Source: Nostocales cyanobacterium HT-58-2
GTDB taxonomy: Bacteria > Cyanobacteriota > Cyanobacteriia > Cyanobacteriales > Nostocaceae
Assembly: GCA_002163975.1 (NCBI GenBank)
Contig: CP019636.1
Coordinates: 6,141,501-6,205,500 of the forward strand
Length of the DNA: 64,000 nucleotides
Direction of reading: 5' to 3'
In this document: positions 1-8,688 of the stretch, piece after piece
Layout of the letters: the number at the start of each line of letters is the position of its first letter
Numbering within the stretch: position 1 is the first letter of the stretch
Position numbers and translations under genes: made by a program
The notes under the pieces: generated by a model
Told to the model about the DNA's origin: nothing
Database searches by the model: none
What the model saw: the letters and a program-made list of their open reading frames with translations, nothing else

Positions 1-338
1 CGACCCTGGCTATAGTTTGTCCACAAGTTGTCTATTACCCGTAGTTCATCACAGGGAAACTGCCTCATATCATCCGGAGTGATGTCTCCCAACTCCGGCT
101 CTCCTGTGATTGCTTGGATGACCCGAATAGTTTCCCAGTCTGCTTCTTTTAAGTTTCCTTGTGCTAATAGCTCACGCAGCTTTTGGTATTTGTGGATATC
201 AGCGACCATCAAGAAATTCTCTTCTGAGCGAGCAATGCGATCGCCAAGGTTTGATAAGAGCTGATTGAGTTGTTGTAGCTGCACTTCTATCGCGCTTAAG
301 CGAGTCGAGAGTTCCGATTCATGTACTTCATTAGACAT
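1..338 (-). CDS. GUN4 domain protein, C-terminus cut by the window edge
   Basis: The reading frame opens at the ATG complementary to 336-338 and runs off the left edge, giving 112 codons. Residues 6-35 are a heptad-like, Gln/Leu-rich coiled coil. From about residue 51 the sequence follows the GUN4 fold: KLRELLAQGNLKEAD, then FPCDELRVIDNLW and a YSQGR segment just where the window ends. GUN4 domains bind porphyrins; the founding member stimulates Mg-chelatase. Cyanobacteria carry many paralogues in which GUN4 is attached to kinases, proteases or coiled coils, so this copy is probably a regulatory paralogue and not the chlorophyll-pathway gun4 itself. The rest of the protein lies outside the window. 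The family call is secure; the function is an inference. Confidence 0.8.
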   Translation of the reverse strand, partial: MSNEVHESELSTRLSAIEVQLQQLNQLLSNLGDRIARSEENFLMVADIHKYQKLRELLAQGNLKEADWETIRVIQAITGEPELGDITPDDMRQFPCDELRVIDNLWTNYSQG

Positions 339-835
339 TGAATTTTTCTCAAAAAAGGGCGTATTTTCAACTTGACTTGTCAATAGCTAAATTATTTCTC
401 GTTTCGATAATACTGAGTCTTTGATTGCGATTAAGAGCGGTTGATGTGTTCGCTAACAACATATGTCGATCTAGCTAACAAGCACCAGGTATTCTGGCGC
501 TGGTAAATCAGCACCACGAGGTTTTTTGCTGAGTGTGCAGCTATAAGGATGAACTTTGGCAATTAGTGCTGCTGTGATTTACAGGCGAGAGGAAACTTGT
601 TTTTCCATACCTAAACACAAAAATTAGAGGTTTGGCATTCCATTGTCTTGTCCATTCTTGTGGTTTTTGTCACATTCTTGCTATTTTTTAGGAAGATTCT
701 GGGCATTGAAGTTGTGAAGCGTCCTCTTTAACCCTAATGAATCATAAAAATCTTAGTGAGGTGGGTAGCAAAGATTGATCAGGCGAAGGCAGAACTTACC
801 ACGAGAACTGAGTCTAGGTCTTAGGAGTCACAGCA

Positions 836-952
836 ATGTTAGATTTAGCCGCCCTCTTGAATTGTATAAAACATCAACCAAAGCCTTTTAGGTTTCCTGA
901 GTTGACAGGTTCTGTTCTCATGGGTGATGAACTCAAGTGTCTTGTTTTCTGA
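836..952 (+). CDS. possible small protein, 38 aa
   Basis: An ATG at 836 is preceded by AGGAG eight bases upstream, an unusually good ribosome binding site for a cyanobacterium. It opens a 38-codon frame beginning MLDLAALLNCIKHQ and ending in LKCLVF before TGA at 950-952. No signal peptide or membrane segment is evident and the product is not recognised. It could be a real microprotein, a leader peptide for the hairpins at 1123-1198, or chance. The good ribosome binding site is the only positive evidence. Confidence 0.25.
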   Translation: MLDLAALLNCIKHQPKPFRFPELTGSVLMGDELKCLVF

Positions 953-1122
953 AAAAATGTGTATTTAAATTTTTATTGTATTTTTGTATTTTTATATATT
1001 AGTGAGTTTATTTTACTTAACATTTTTTTATCTTATGAAATATATAGAAAGAAAAAATAAAAAAAATATTAGGAAATTAAAAATACGGGGAATTGAGTGA
1101 GAAGCTATACACTGTATCAAAC

Positions 1123-1198
1123 GGGGTCAGCTTATATAAAGACCCTGAATATAAACCTGAAATATAAAAAAGGGGTCAAATATACATTTAAAGACCCC
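1123..1198. other. two consecutive GGGGTC / GACCC(C) hairpins
   Basis: GGGGTC at 1123-1128 can pair with GACCC at 1141-1145, and GGGGTC at 1172-1177 can pair with GACCCC at 1193-1198. The two units also resemble each other (TATA-rich loop, AAAGACCC on the 3' side), so alternative pairing between units is possible. Neither is followed by a T-run. This could be part of an untranslated RNA or a small palindromic repeat. Confidence 0.4.
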
Positions 1199-1224
1199 GA
1201 TTGCATAAAAACTGCAATATATCA

Positions 1225-1261
1225 AGCGCCAAACTCACAATTTGTTAGTGATGGCGCTTTT
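1225..1261 (+). terminator. hairpin with T-run
   Basis: AGCGCCA at 1225-1231 pairs with TGGCGCT at 1252-1258, with an inner TCAC/GTGA pairing, followed by TTTT. It looks like a rho-independent terminator reading rightwards, but no firm gene precedes it. It would end a transcript covering the 836-952 ORF or the hairpins at 1123-1198. Confidence 0.45.
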
Positions 1262-1266
1262 AAGTA

Positions 1267-1690
1267 TTAAATTATATGCTTTTGCGAGCGCCAGTCGCCG
1301 TGAGAGCGGGAAACCCTCTCCGAAGTTTCCTCTCCTATCACCAGACGCACTCGCGTTCGGGTACTCTTCCCTGTGGGACGCTCCGCGAACGAGAACCCCT
1401 TCTCCTGCGGAGACGCTACCGCGTAGCTTGCTTCCCCGCAGGGGTACGGGGAACGCAGTCGCCTGCGGAGGAGCCAGTGCGTTGTACAGAGAAGTTGCAA
1501 GGAGGGTTTCCCTTCGGGCAAACTTCGGGAGGTTCCCGAGCCAGTGCGCTGCGCGGGTTCCCCGGGTTGTAGCACCTGGCGTTCCGTTGTAGCACTTGGC
1601 GTGTCTCCTCAAGTGAAGCATCTGGCGTTGGAAACCCTCTTGCATAGCGCTGTCTCACTGCACGGAACTTCTCTTTGCAGCGCTGGGCTT
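1267..1690. repeat. GC-rich mosaic repeat block 1
   Basis: The block is built from short interlocking palindromic modules such as gagacgctaccgcgtagc, cttctcctgcggagacgc and ccagacgcactcgcg. The module at 1331-1360 recurs in reverse orientation at 10714-10744 and, slightly diverged, at 26659-26688. The long ORFs on both strands here come from the GC-rich repeat composition and have no protein-like sequence. Such mosaics are typical of Scytonema-type genomes. Confidence 0.8.
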
Positions 1691-1750
1691 ACCGTCATTT
1701 GCGCTGTCTCATCAGTCGCACAGATTCATTCTGAATTCTTCTTTGGTAAA

Positions 1751-3445
1751 TTATGGAATTCTGACCACATACGGTGAAGGAATGACCTGGGCGTTCCCCT
1801 TGCTGACCAATGCTTGGTAAACAAAGGCAGCAACTTCTGCCCTAGTTGCTTGACGATTAGGATTTAATTGTGCAAGTGTGGGGTAATTGACCACGAGTTG
1901 CCGTGTAGTGGCTGCTGCGACTGAATTGGTAGCATAGCTGGGAATCTGGGAAGCATCACTGTAAACGGAAAGGACATTCTGAGTATTTGCAGATAAACCT
2001 AAACCGCTTGCCAAGGAGACGAGGACTTGTACTCGCGGAATTTGTTGCTGTGGTTTAAAGGTACGGTCAGGATACCCAGAAACAAAGCCACCTTGGGAGG
2101 CTGATTGAATGACTTGGGAAGCCCAGAAGTTGCTGGTAACATCGCTGAAGTTAGTCACTGGGCGTTTGGCGGGGGGGGCAAAGGCTTTGCTTACAATAGC
2201 GGCAAATTGGGCACGGGTGACAGGCTCATTGGGTTTGAAAGTCCCATCAGGGAATCCAGCAATAATATTCTTTGAGGCGAGAGCTTCGATATAACTTTTT
2301 GCCCAATAATTTGTTGGCACATCTTTGAAGGCAACTGGACCGCCTGCTGGTGGTTCAACAGTAGCAGCAACAAATTGCACTTGACCAACAATACGCTTGG
2401 GATCAATATCATTGCCAATAGCGATAATCGTGTTATTGCCCTTGCTGTTGTTCACATCATGGCGAGTGTTATTGCGAATCAAGTTACCGCCGGGACTTTC
2501 ATTAGTACCCAGGTCAGGTGCAGCATTGGTGATCACAACGATACCATCGCGTTTGTTGTTTTGAATGACATTCTTACGCAGAACAGGCTTAGCTGATTCA
2601 GAGATAAATAAACCATCTTGGTTTTCAATAACCTGGTTTCCTTCTATTAAAGGTGTAGAAGTTCCACCTACTGCTAGACCAAAACCTGTGTCTTGAAACA
2701 AATTATTCCGAATTTCTCCTTGGGCGGATTTCGCTACTGAAATTCCATTGCCTTTGTTTTGAACAAAGATATTATTTTCTATTTTCGGATTACCTTTACC
2801 TGTGACAAAAACACCTTCTCGTATGCTGTTGGTAAATGTACTATTTGCTATTATGGGATTCGTCGATTCCACCCATATACCAGTGCCGCGGTTTTCTGGG
2901 TTAGTGACTGTTACACCTGTAATAACAGTATCTTTATCGGCACGAATAGTGACATTTTGGCGGGCAAAGGTCGGGCTTACGTAATTACCACTACCTGTAA
3001 TTAATATTGCCTGACCTTTAGTTGATTCATCACCCCGCAGCGTCACGCCTTGTTTGACAAAAAGTGGGAAAGTTTCTCCACTTTCTTGGTTATAGCTACC
3101 AGGAGCGAGTTGGATGACTGTACCTGGCTGGGCTTGATTGAGAGCGTAGGTGATGGTTTTGTATGGTGTTGTTTCTGAGTTACCGGCACCAGCATTGTCT
3201 GTGCCAGTTTGTGGATTTACATAAATGACGGTTGCAGTTGCGGGAGCTTGCGCCGTCATAGTTGGGGTGATACCTGCGGTGGGGATAGCATCGGCATTGG
3301 CTTGAGAGCCTGGTAGCATATATCCACCAGAAACTACTAAGAAAGCAGTGAGCCCTGCTGGCACTACGAGAGTAGATGTAAGACGTCTACCAGTTTGAAT
3401 GCGAAAATTTTCCCTTTGCGGAGTATTAAATCCCTGATGTGTCAT
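1751..3445 (-). CDS. secreted parallel beta-helix (DUF1565) protein with C-terminal SLH domains
   Basis: The 564-residue protein has an N-terminal basic stretch followed by a hydrophobic segment at about 24-45, consistent with a signal peptide or anchor. Residues 90-345 form a DUF1565/NosD-type right-handed beta-helix, with repeated N-I-x-x-N-x-F turns (for example ENNIFVQNKGNGISV and RNNLFQDTGFGLAVGG). The C-terminal third holds two clear S-layer homology domains (FKDVPTNYWAKSYIEALA followed by GFPDGTFKPNEPVTRAQFA, and a second copy near 437-480) plus a degenerate third. SLH domains usually tether proteins to cell-wall polymers or peptidoglycan, and beta-helices of this type often act on or bind polysaccharide. 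A surface protein binding or modifying envelope polysaccharide is the likely role. No catalytic residues could be assigned, so the activity is open. Confidence 0.85.
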   Translation of the reverse strand: MTHQGFNTPQRENFRIQTGRRLTSTLVVPAGLTAFLVVSGGYMLPGSQANADAIPTAGITPTMTAQAPATATVIYVNPQTGTDNAGAGNSETTPYKTITYALNQAQPGTVIQLAPGSYNQESGETFPLFVKQGVTLRGDESTKGQAILITGSGNYVSPTFARQNVTIRADKDTVITGVTVTNPENRGTGIWVESTNPIIANSTFTNSIREGVFVTGKGNPKIENNIFVQNKGNGISVAKSAQGEIRNNLFQDTGFGLAVGGTSTPLIEGNQVIENQDGLFISESAKPVLRKNVIQNNKRDGIVVITNAAPDLGTNESPGGNLIRNNTRHDVNNSKGNNTIIAIGNDIDPKRIVGQVQFVAATVEPPAGGPVAFKDVPTNYWAKSYIEALASKNIIAGFPDGTFKPNEPVTRAQFAAIVSKAFAPPAKRPVTNFSDVTSNFWASQVIQSASQGGFVSGYPDRTFKPQQQIPRVQVLVSLASGLGLSANTQNVLSVYSDASQIPSYATNSVAAATTRQLVVNYPTLAQLNPNRQATRAEVAAFVYQALVSKGNAQVIPSPYVVRIP

Positions 3446-3820
3446 TTTATTATCTATGAGGTGCTGAAATAGTATTAGTTGAATAAGGTACTGTAAAACT
3501 CATGCAAACTATAGCTCAAGACCAGTACCTTGGCAGCTGGGTTCCGACGTGGAGCAAAGAATTCGTTACCCTCATTCACATTGAGTTTGCATATGGATAC
3601 GGTTTTTATGGTGTAGGGACATACCATACTTCCCTACACCAAGCAACCCTTACCCTAAACCCTTTCTTCTACACCCAACACGCCTCATCCGTACACAACT
3701 GAAAAAGAAACCCGGTTCCTTAGAAAAACCGGGTTTTTAATGATATGTATGTATGAAATTGCAACTCATTACCCCAGAATGTCTTCTCAAAGAAAAGAAA
3801 ACTTTCATCAAAATCAACTC
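3446..3820. other. divergent intergenic region with an orphan terminator-like hairpin
   Basis: This 375-bp stretch separates the SLH protein (minus) from the DUF1400 gene (plus). It should hold both promoters. The 66-codon ORF at 3502-3702 has no ribosome binding site or protein-like character. A strong hairpin at 3711-3736 is listed separately. Confidence 0.5.
3711..3736 (+). terminator. strong hairpin, aacccggtt / aaccgggtt, with flanking T-runs
   Basis: AAACCCGGTT and AACCGGGTTT form a stem of about ten base pairs around a short loop, followed by T residues on the plus strand and a U-rich run on the minus strand. It therefore works as a bidirectional intrinsic terminator. The flanking genes diverge away from it, so it does not end either of them. 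It may terminate an unannotated transcript from the 3446-3710 region, attenuate the downstream gene, or be a dispersed palindromic repeat. Confidence 0.55.
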
Positions 3821-4357
3821 ATGCGCTACCGATTATCGTCAATACGTTGCGCATTATTCTTAGGACTCAGTTTCTGTTTTTTGCTATCTAGCGTTTCTGT
3901 CAAAGCTGCCCAACGAGTGATACTTAAGTACAGCATCTTCCGTGAACCTGTTTCTGTCGAGGAAATCTCCACTTTTACTCAAACAGGCAAACTCTCTAGT
4001 TCACTAGAAGCCAGTTTTGCTGCAGCACGGCAAGACCCTAAACTTATTCGTAAGTATTTGGCGGAACCAGTTAAGGTAGACCCAATCATTTTAGACAAGG
4101 TACTCAACAGCCCAGTTGGTAACCCGATCTTAGATCAACTGAGCCAAGTGATTCACACACCCTCAAATAAGGCAAACAGACAGGCTTTGCGCTCCGCATT
4201 AGTACTTTCTGCAAGCATGGATCAGCAAATCACACTGATCGAAATCATTCAAAATTACCCGACTTCGGAAGTCGAAGTTGAAGGGGAACGCTTGGAAAAT
4301 GCCAATCGACAACTCCGCCGCTTGCAAGGCAATTTACAAGATTTGCTTGGCTTTTAG
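3821..4357 (+). CDS. secreted DUF1400 protein without a hydrolase domain
   Basis: DUF1400 is normally the N-terminal domain of cyanobacterial alpha/beta hydrolases. This 178-residue protein consists of that domain alone: VILKYSIFREPVSVEEI, then LAEPVKVDPIILDKVLNS, then SQVIHTPSNKANRQALRSA, with a TLIEIIQNYPTSEVEVEG strand near the end. It stops at LGF with no GxSxG nucleophile elbow. The ATG at 3821 is preferred because it places a classic signal peptide (RYRLSS, hydrophobic core LFLGLSFCFLLSS, cleavage near VKAA-Q) at the start; upstream in-frame ATGs at 3740 and 3779 add only polar residues. It is likely periplasmic or lumenal. The role of isolated DUF1400 is unknown; it might bind a partner or inhibit a hydrolase. 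Confidence 0.75.
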   Translation: MRYRLSSIRCALFLGLSFCFLLSSVSVKAAQRVILKYSIFREPVSVEEISTFTQTGKLSSSLEASFAAARQDPKLIRKYLAEPVKVDPIILDKVLNSPVGNPILDQLSQVIHTPSNKANRQALRSALVLSASMDQQITLIEIIQNYPTSEVEVEGERLENANRQLRRLQGNLQDLLGF

Positions 4358-4377
4358 TTATTTATACTTAGTAATCA

Positions 4378-4575
4378 TTAATAAGCTAATGTTTCTAATG
4401 TTTCCCGCAAATACCGCTGTACTTGTTCCTCTAAGCGAAGTTTCTGAAATTGAGCATCGCGCTCTAGTAGCCAGCGTTGGAAACCGGAACTAGCTGCGAT
4501 CGCACTCTTTAAGCTATTCCAAAACTTTGTATCACCAGTAAATCGGTAACCGCTAGAAGCTTGAATCCCAGACAT
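4378..4575 (-). CDS. small conserved cyanobacterial protein, 65 aa
   Basis: The product starts MSGIQASSGYRFTGDTKFWN and has a strongly helical, charged second half with FQRWLLERDAQFQKLRLEEQ and a YLRETLETLAY ending. Amino-acid use and codon choice look genuine, and an AT-rich leader with GAGGAA lies just upstream of the ATG at 4575. I recognise this type of short cytosolic protein from filamentous cyanobacteria but know of no assigned function. No Cys, metal motif or membrane segment is present. It is convergent with the DUF1400 gene, with only 20 bp between their stop codons. Confidence 0.65.
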   Translation of the reverse strand: MSGIQASSGYRFTGDTKFWNSLKSAIAASSGFQRWLLERDAQFQKLRLEEQVQRYLRETLETLAY

Positions 4576-5060
4576 AGTTCCTCATTCCTCTTTAAATGTG
4601 AATTCTTTAAGAGCAAACTTTAATTAAGCCCCACCTTTAAAATTGCACTACACCTAGCTCATTGTTTTAAGGGTAATAGAATTCTTACAGCAAATTCTGT
4701 GTCATGGGTCACTAAAACTTGCGCCTACTCACGTAAATTCTCCAAAAGCCGATTATCGTAGCAAAAAAGACTAAATAAACTGTCAGCTAGACTCAATTGA
4801 GGCAATCGGAAATCAACTCAAGAACATTAAGTACCAATGGTTTATCTCGATAGAGACGCCACTCAACTTGATGTCATCACACTGTTGCTATATGAGTCGT
4901 ATTTTTAACTTTTATTACTTATACAGAAATTTTTTGAATTTTATTAACCAAATTTTTTGACACTGATTTTGAAAATAGCAAATGTTTGCATCAGATAGCC
5001 TAGGAGAAGAAGGCACATGATATGGGAGGGGGACAGAGTGCAGAGAAATCAAACTTATCT
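4576..5060. other. intergenic region without visible genes
   Basis: This stretch of about 0.5 kb lies between the start of the small minus-strand gene and the end of infB. It is AT-rich, with no ORF, tRNA or strong hairpin. It must carry the promoter of the 65-aa protein. Confidence 0.5.
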
Positions 5061-5101
5061 GTACACCTGTCACCACCTGTCACCTATCACTTGTCACCTA
5101 C
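5061..5101. repeat. short tandem repeats, cacctgtcac type
   Basis: Four imperfect copies of a 7-9 bp unit (cacctgt, caccacctgt, cacctatcac, ttgtcacc) lie directly after the infB stop codon. This resembles the short tandemly repeated sequences of heterocystous cyanobacteria. It may form the 3' end of the infB transcript. Confidence 0.6.
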
Positions 5102-5104
5102 TCC

Positions 5105-8100
5105 CTATCTAGTAGATAAGAGAGTGCGGCGCTTGGTCACCATTTGGAAGGCTTCGATAATGTCACCTTCAGCCCACTCATTGTATTTGTCAATACCAAC
5201 ACCGCATTCGTAACCTGAGTTCACCTCACGGGCGTCTTCTTTCATTCGCTTGAGCGAGTCAAGGACACCTTCGTAAATTACCTTACTATTGCGACGTACC
5301 CGCACTTTACAGTTGCGGATGAGCTTACCAGACTGAACATAACACCCGGCAACGGAACCACGACCAACGGGGAAGACAGCACGCACTTCGGCTTGTCCCA
5401 AGTGTTCTTCCACCAACTCTGGTTCCAATAGACCTTCCAAGGCTCCTTGGATATCTTCTATGAGTTTGTAGATGATGTTGTATTCCCGTACATCTACTCC
5501 TGCTTCATCGGCTGCTTGTCTAGCACCACTTGCGTAAGTGGTGTTGAAGCCAACGATGACAGCGCCACTCGCTGCGGCTAAGTCGATATCCGTCTGGGTG
5601 ATTTCGCCGGCAGATGCTAGCAACAGGCGAATTTGGACCTCGTTTTGCGGGATTTGCTTGAGTGATCCCACAATGGCTTCCACAGAACCTTGCACGTCTC
5701 CCTTGAGGATCAAGTTGAGTTCTTTCAACTCGCCTTCTTGGGCTTGAGCAGAGAGGGTTGTTAGGGTGACACGTCCCTGCATTAGACGCGATTGGCGTTG
5801 TTTGTCGGCGCGTTCAGCAGCAATTGAGCGTGCTTCTTTTTCGTTGTTGAAGACCTCAAATTCATCACCTGCTGCTGGTACATCGCTTAAGCCCAGTACC
5901 TCAACGGCGAAGGAGGGAGTCGCAGCATCAACTCTTCTGCCTCTGTCATCCACCATTGCCCGGACTTTACCAAAGGCTGAACCTGCTACTAACAAATCGC
6001 CTACGTGCAAGCTACCGTTCTGAATCAGCAGGGTTGCAACTGGTCCCTTTGCCTTATCCAGATGAGCTTCAATCACGGTTCCTCTGGCGAGTCGATCTGG
6101 GTTAGCAGAAAGTTCTTCTATTTCTGCGACCAGCAGAATCATCTCTAGGAGCGTATCTAGGTTTTCACCCTTGATAGCGCTAACGGGAACCATAATAGTG
6201 TCACCGCCCCACTCTTCTGGCACCAGAGCATATTCCGTTAATTCTTGCTTCACACGGTCAGGTTGTGCCTCTGGTTTATCAACTTTGTTGATGGCAACCA
6301 CGATGGGAACTTCAGCCGCTTTCGCGTGGCTAATTGCTTCAACGGTTTGAGGACGAACGCCATCATCTGCGGCAACAACCAAAATAGCAATGTCGGTCAC
6401 TCGTGCTCCGCGCGCCCGCATTGCTGTAAAAGCTTCGTGACCAGGGGTATCCAAGAATACCACTTGCTGCTCTTTACCGTCGTGTTCTACATCTACATGG
6501 TAAGCACCGATATGCTGAGTGATACCACCCGCTTCGCCAGATGCCACTTTTGTTTTGCGAATTGAGTCGAGCAGAGTTGTTTTGCCATGGTCTACGTGAC
6601 CCATAATTGTCACAACTGGCGGACGCCGATGGAGGTTTTCCAGGTCTGCCACGTCTATCATTTCGGTGACTTTACGGGCTTCTGCTTCTGGTTCAACGGT
6701 TTCGACTGGGACTTCCAATTCGTTGGCGACCAAGGTAATTGTGGGAATATCCAAATTTTGGGTGATACTCACCGCCATACCTTTCATAAACAGGATTTTC
6801 ACAATCTCTGTGTCAGCAATCACCAAGGCATCAGCCAGTTCTTGCACTGTCATCGGGCCTGTGACTTCCAGTATCTCTGGACGTTCCTGCTTTTGTTCCG
6901 TTTCGTGGCGACGGTTTTGCTCGCGAGAGGAAGCAGGCTTTTTCGCTTTAGCAACTGGTGCAGCAGCGACTGCTGCTACGGGTTGTGTTGGTCTAGCTGC
7001 CTTGGGTTTTGGTGGACGGGCAATAGAGAGGCTCACTTGGATGGTCGCTGGTATGTCCAGTCCCTCTTCTTCTAGGAGCTCTTCGTCATCCTCAAAGTCA
7101 TCAACAATCGGCTTGAGACGTTTGCCTTTAACAACTCCCTTGCCGGGCTTGGCTGACTCTTCTATCTCTTCTTCCTGCCACTTCTTACCGCCTTTAGCTT
7201 GACGTGGCGGTGTTGGGCGCTTGAGTTCGATAACTTCTTCAGTAGGAGTTGCTGTATCACCATCCTCTTCCGCAACCTGTGTTTTCATCGGTGCGCCGGG
7301 CATCGGTTTTGGAGGAGTCGCAACTAGCGACGCAGCCGCTGGATGTTCAGCAGAACGTATGACTGGTCTGCTAGGTCGTTGTGATTCTCCTACAGGTACG
7401 GGTGCAGAAGGTCTATTGCCCTTTTGCTCTGGTTTAACCTGCAACGGAGTAGAACGCACAGGTTTTTCCGGTTTGGGTGACGGGGCAGCTTGTGCTGTGT
7501 CTCCTGTTGTTGGTTTAGTGACCCTTTGCTGCTTCGCTTGGTCGCGATCGCGTTTTAGGATCGGTTTCTCGCTCACAGTCGGTTGGGAATCTGCTGCTGG
7601 AGATGCTGAAGAATTCGGCTTCTCCGCAGAAGGTCTTGTGGGCGGGGCAGTCAGTTGTGGTTTTGGCGGTCTTTCCGGTTTTGATTTTGGTGCTGTTATC
7701 TTTTCCGGTTTTTCCGCTGTGACTTTTTCAACCGACTGATTTGTGTTGGGTAGTTTGTCTTTGTCCGCGTCTGTCACTGCTGGTTGTTCAGGTGTGGTCT
7801 CAGACTGATTCCGGGGTACGGATCGAATGGGTGCCGTCGGCTTCATGGATGAGACAGGGGGAGCGAAGGGCTTAGGGGGTGAAGGAGGGTTAACTTCAGA
7901 AGCAACTTGTATATTGGTAGCAACCGACGCCTCTTGGGCGTTAGAGATGGGGTTTTTCAAAACTGTAGGTTTGCGAATCTCCAAAATTTGTTGTTTATTA
8001 GGTGCAGCAGGTCGGTTTCGGGAGCCAGCTTGTAATGAATTTGGTCTATGGCTGTTGGCGCCATTATCCCTTCTCGGCGTCACACTTGTCGCCGCTAGTT

Positions 8101-8260
8101 TTTCTGCTTGAGTCCGAATGCGTTCTGCTTCGGATTCTGTAATCGTGCTGCTATGGCTTTTGACCGCAATATTGAGCTGGTCGCAAATTGCTAATAGCTC
8201 TTTGTTATCCAAATTCAATTCCTTTGATAATTCGTAAATTCTAACTTTGCCGTTGTTCAT
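5105..8260 (-). CDS. infB: translation initiation factor IF-2
   Basis: IF-2 is the GTPase that places initiator fMet-tRNA on the 30S subunit and promotes subunit joining. The 1051-residue protein has an IF2-N domain at 4-52 (KVRIYELSKELNLDNKELLA), then about 400 residues of Pro/Lys/Ala-rich low complexity typical of the long cyanobacterial form, and a second IF2-N near 470-520. The G domain begins at about residue 553 with GHVDHGKT, followed by DTPGHEAF and NKVDKPE. Domains II to IV follow, with the C-terminal fMet-tRNA-binding part containing YECGVGIDKYNEW. It is the last gene of the rimP-nusA-ylxR-infB cluster and is complete. Confidence 0.98.
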   Translation of the reverse strand: MNNGKVRIYELSKELNLDNKELLAICDQLNIAVKSHSSTITESEAERIRTQAEKLAATSVTPRRDNGANSHRPNSLQAGSRNRPAAPNKQQILEIRKPTVLKNPISNAQEASVATNIQVASEVNPPSPPKPFAPPVSSMKPTAPIRSVPRNQSETTPEQPAVTDADKDKLPNTNQSVEKVTAEKPEKITAPKSKPERPPKPQLTAPPTRPSAEKPNSSASPAADSQPTVSEKPILKRDRDQAKQQRVTKPTTGDTAQAAPSPKPEKPVRSTPLQVKPEQKGNRPSAPVPVGESQRPSRPVIRSAEHPAAASLVATPPKPMPGAPMKTQVAEEDGDTATPTEEVIELKRPTPPRQAKGGKKWQEEEIEESAKPGKGVVKGKRLKPIVDDFEDDEELLEEEGLDIPATIQVSLSIARPPKPKAARPTQPVAAVAAAPVAKAKKPASSREQNRRHETEQKQERPEILEVTGPMTVQELADALVIADTEIVKILFMKGMAVSITQNLDIPTITLVANELEVPVETVEPEAEARKVTEMIDVADLENLHRRPPVVTIMGHVDHGKTTLLDSIRKTKVASGEAGGITQHIGAYHVDVEHDGKEQQVVFLDTPGHEAFTAMRARGARVTDIAILVVAADDGVRPQTVEAISHAKAAEVPIVVAINKVDKPEAQPDRVKQELTEYALVPEEWGGDTIMVPVSAIKGENLDTLLEMILLVAEIEELSANPDRLARGTVIEAHLDKAKGPVATLLIQNGSLHVGDLLVAGSAFGKVRAMVDDRGRRVDAATPSFAVEVLGLSDVPAAGDEFEVFNNEKEARSIAAERADKQRQSRLMQGRVTLTTLSAQAQEGELKELNLILKGDVQGSVEAIVGSLKQIPQNEVQIRLLLASAGEITQTDIDLAAASGAVIVGFNTTYASGARQAADEAGVDVREYNIIYKLIEDIQGALEGLLEPELVEEHLGQAEVRAVFPVGRGSVAGCYVQSGKLIRNCKVRVRRNSKVIYEGVLDSLKRMKEDAREVNSGYECGVGIDKYNEWAEGDIIEAFQMVTKRRTLLSTR

Positions 8261-8688
8261 CCACTCTTCCCCTTTAATTTACAGTTTTAGCGGATGGTTG
8301 CCTGGTTGGCGACATCTCCATCCTTCGATTACTGTGTTAGGTTGCCGTATCTGATGAATGCCGGTGCCTCCATTCAGGAAAGAGAGATGTTTCGGGTTAT
8401 TGCTGGCATCCCCACCTGGAAAGATGGTTGACGCCGAACTGCGCTTGGGCGCTACCAGGTTGCCATTCTGTACTGTGTTGTTTTGCTGATTCTGAGTCTT
8501 CCACGACACAATCGAGTAAAACTTGTTGGGAGTGCTGCTTCGCTCCTTTGGATGACTAAGAGCAATGCGAACGACACCCTTTTACTATTTTGGCACTACA
8601 TGAGCGAAAAAGAGTGTGTGTTGATAGCACGAAGTGTTCGGCTGTCATCACAAATTCTTGCTTAATTCCCGCTACAACGTAGTTTTAA
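8261..8688. other. long spacer between ylxR and infB
   Basis: About 430 bp separate two genes that are often tightly packed. A 76-codon minus-strand ORF at 8279-8509 has no protein-like features and is not called. The spacer may contain an internal infB promoter or a long leader. No tRNA or strong terminator is visible. Confidence 0.5.

Larger units (their letters stand above)
339..1224. other. AT-rich gene-poor stretch with one small ORF and paired hairpins
   Basis: About 0.9 kb upstream of the GUN4-domain gene holds no convincing long reading frame on either strand. It contains a 38-codon ORF at 836-952 and paired GGGGTC/GACCC hairpins at 1123-1198, both listed separately. The part between 950 and 1110 is extremely AT-rich. 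No tRNA, IS fragment or CRISPR was seen. Confidence 0.6.

Noticed and set aside
1235..1658. Overlapping ORFs of 80-136 codons on both strands
   Set aside because: They are products of GC-rich palindromic repeats open in several frames, with Arg/Gly/Ser-rich, non-protein-like sequence and no RBS.
6245..7739. Plus-strand ORFs up to 178 codons inside infB
   Set aside because: They are antisense shadows of the low-complexity and G-domain regions of IF-2; the sense frame is certain.
8279..8509. Minus-strand 76-codon ORF between ylxR and infB
   Set aside because: No recognised family, Asn/Gly/Gln-rich, no RBS. It could only be rescued by conservation in relatives.
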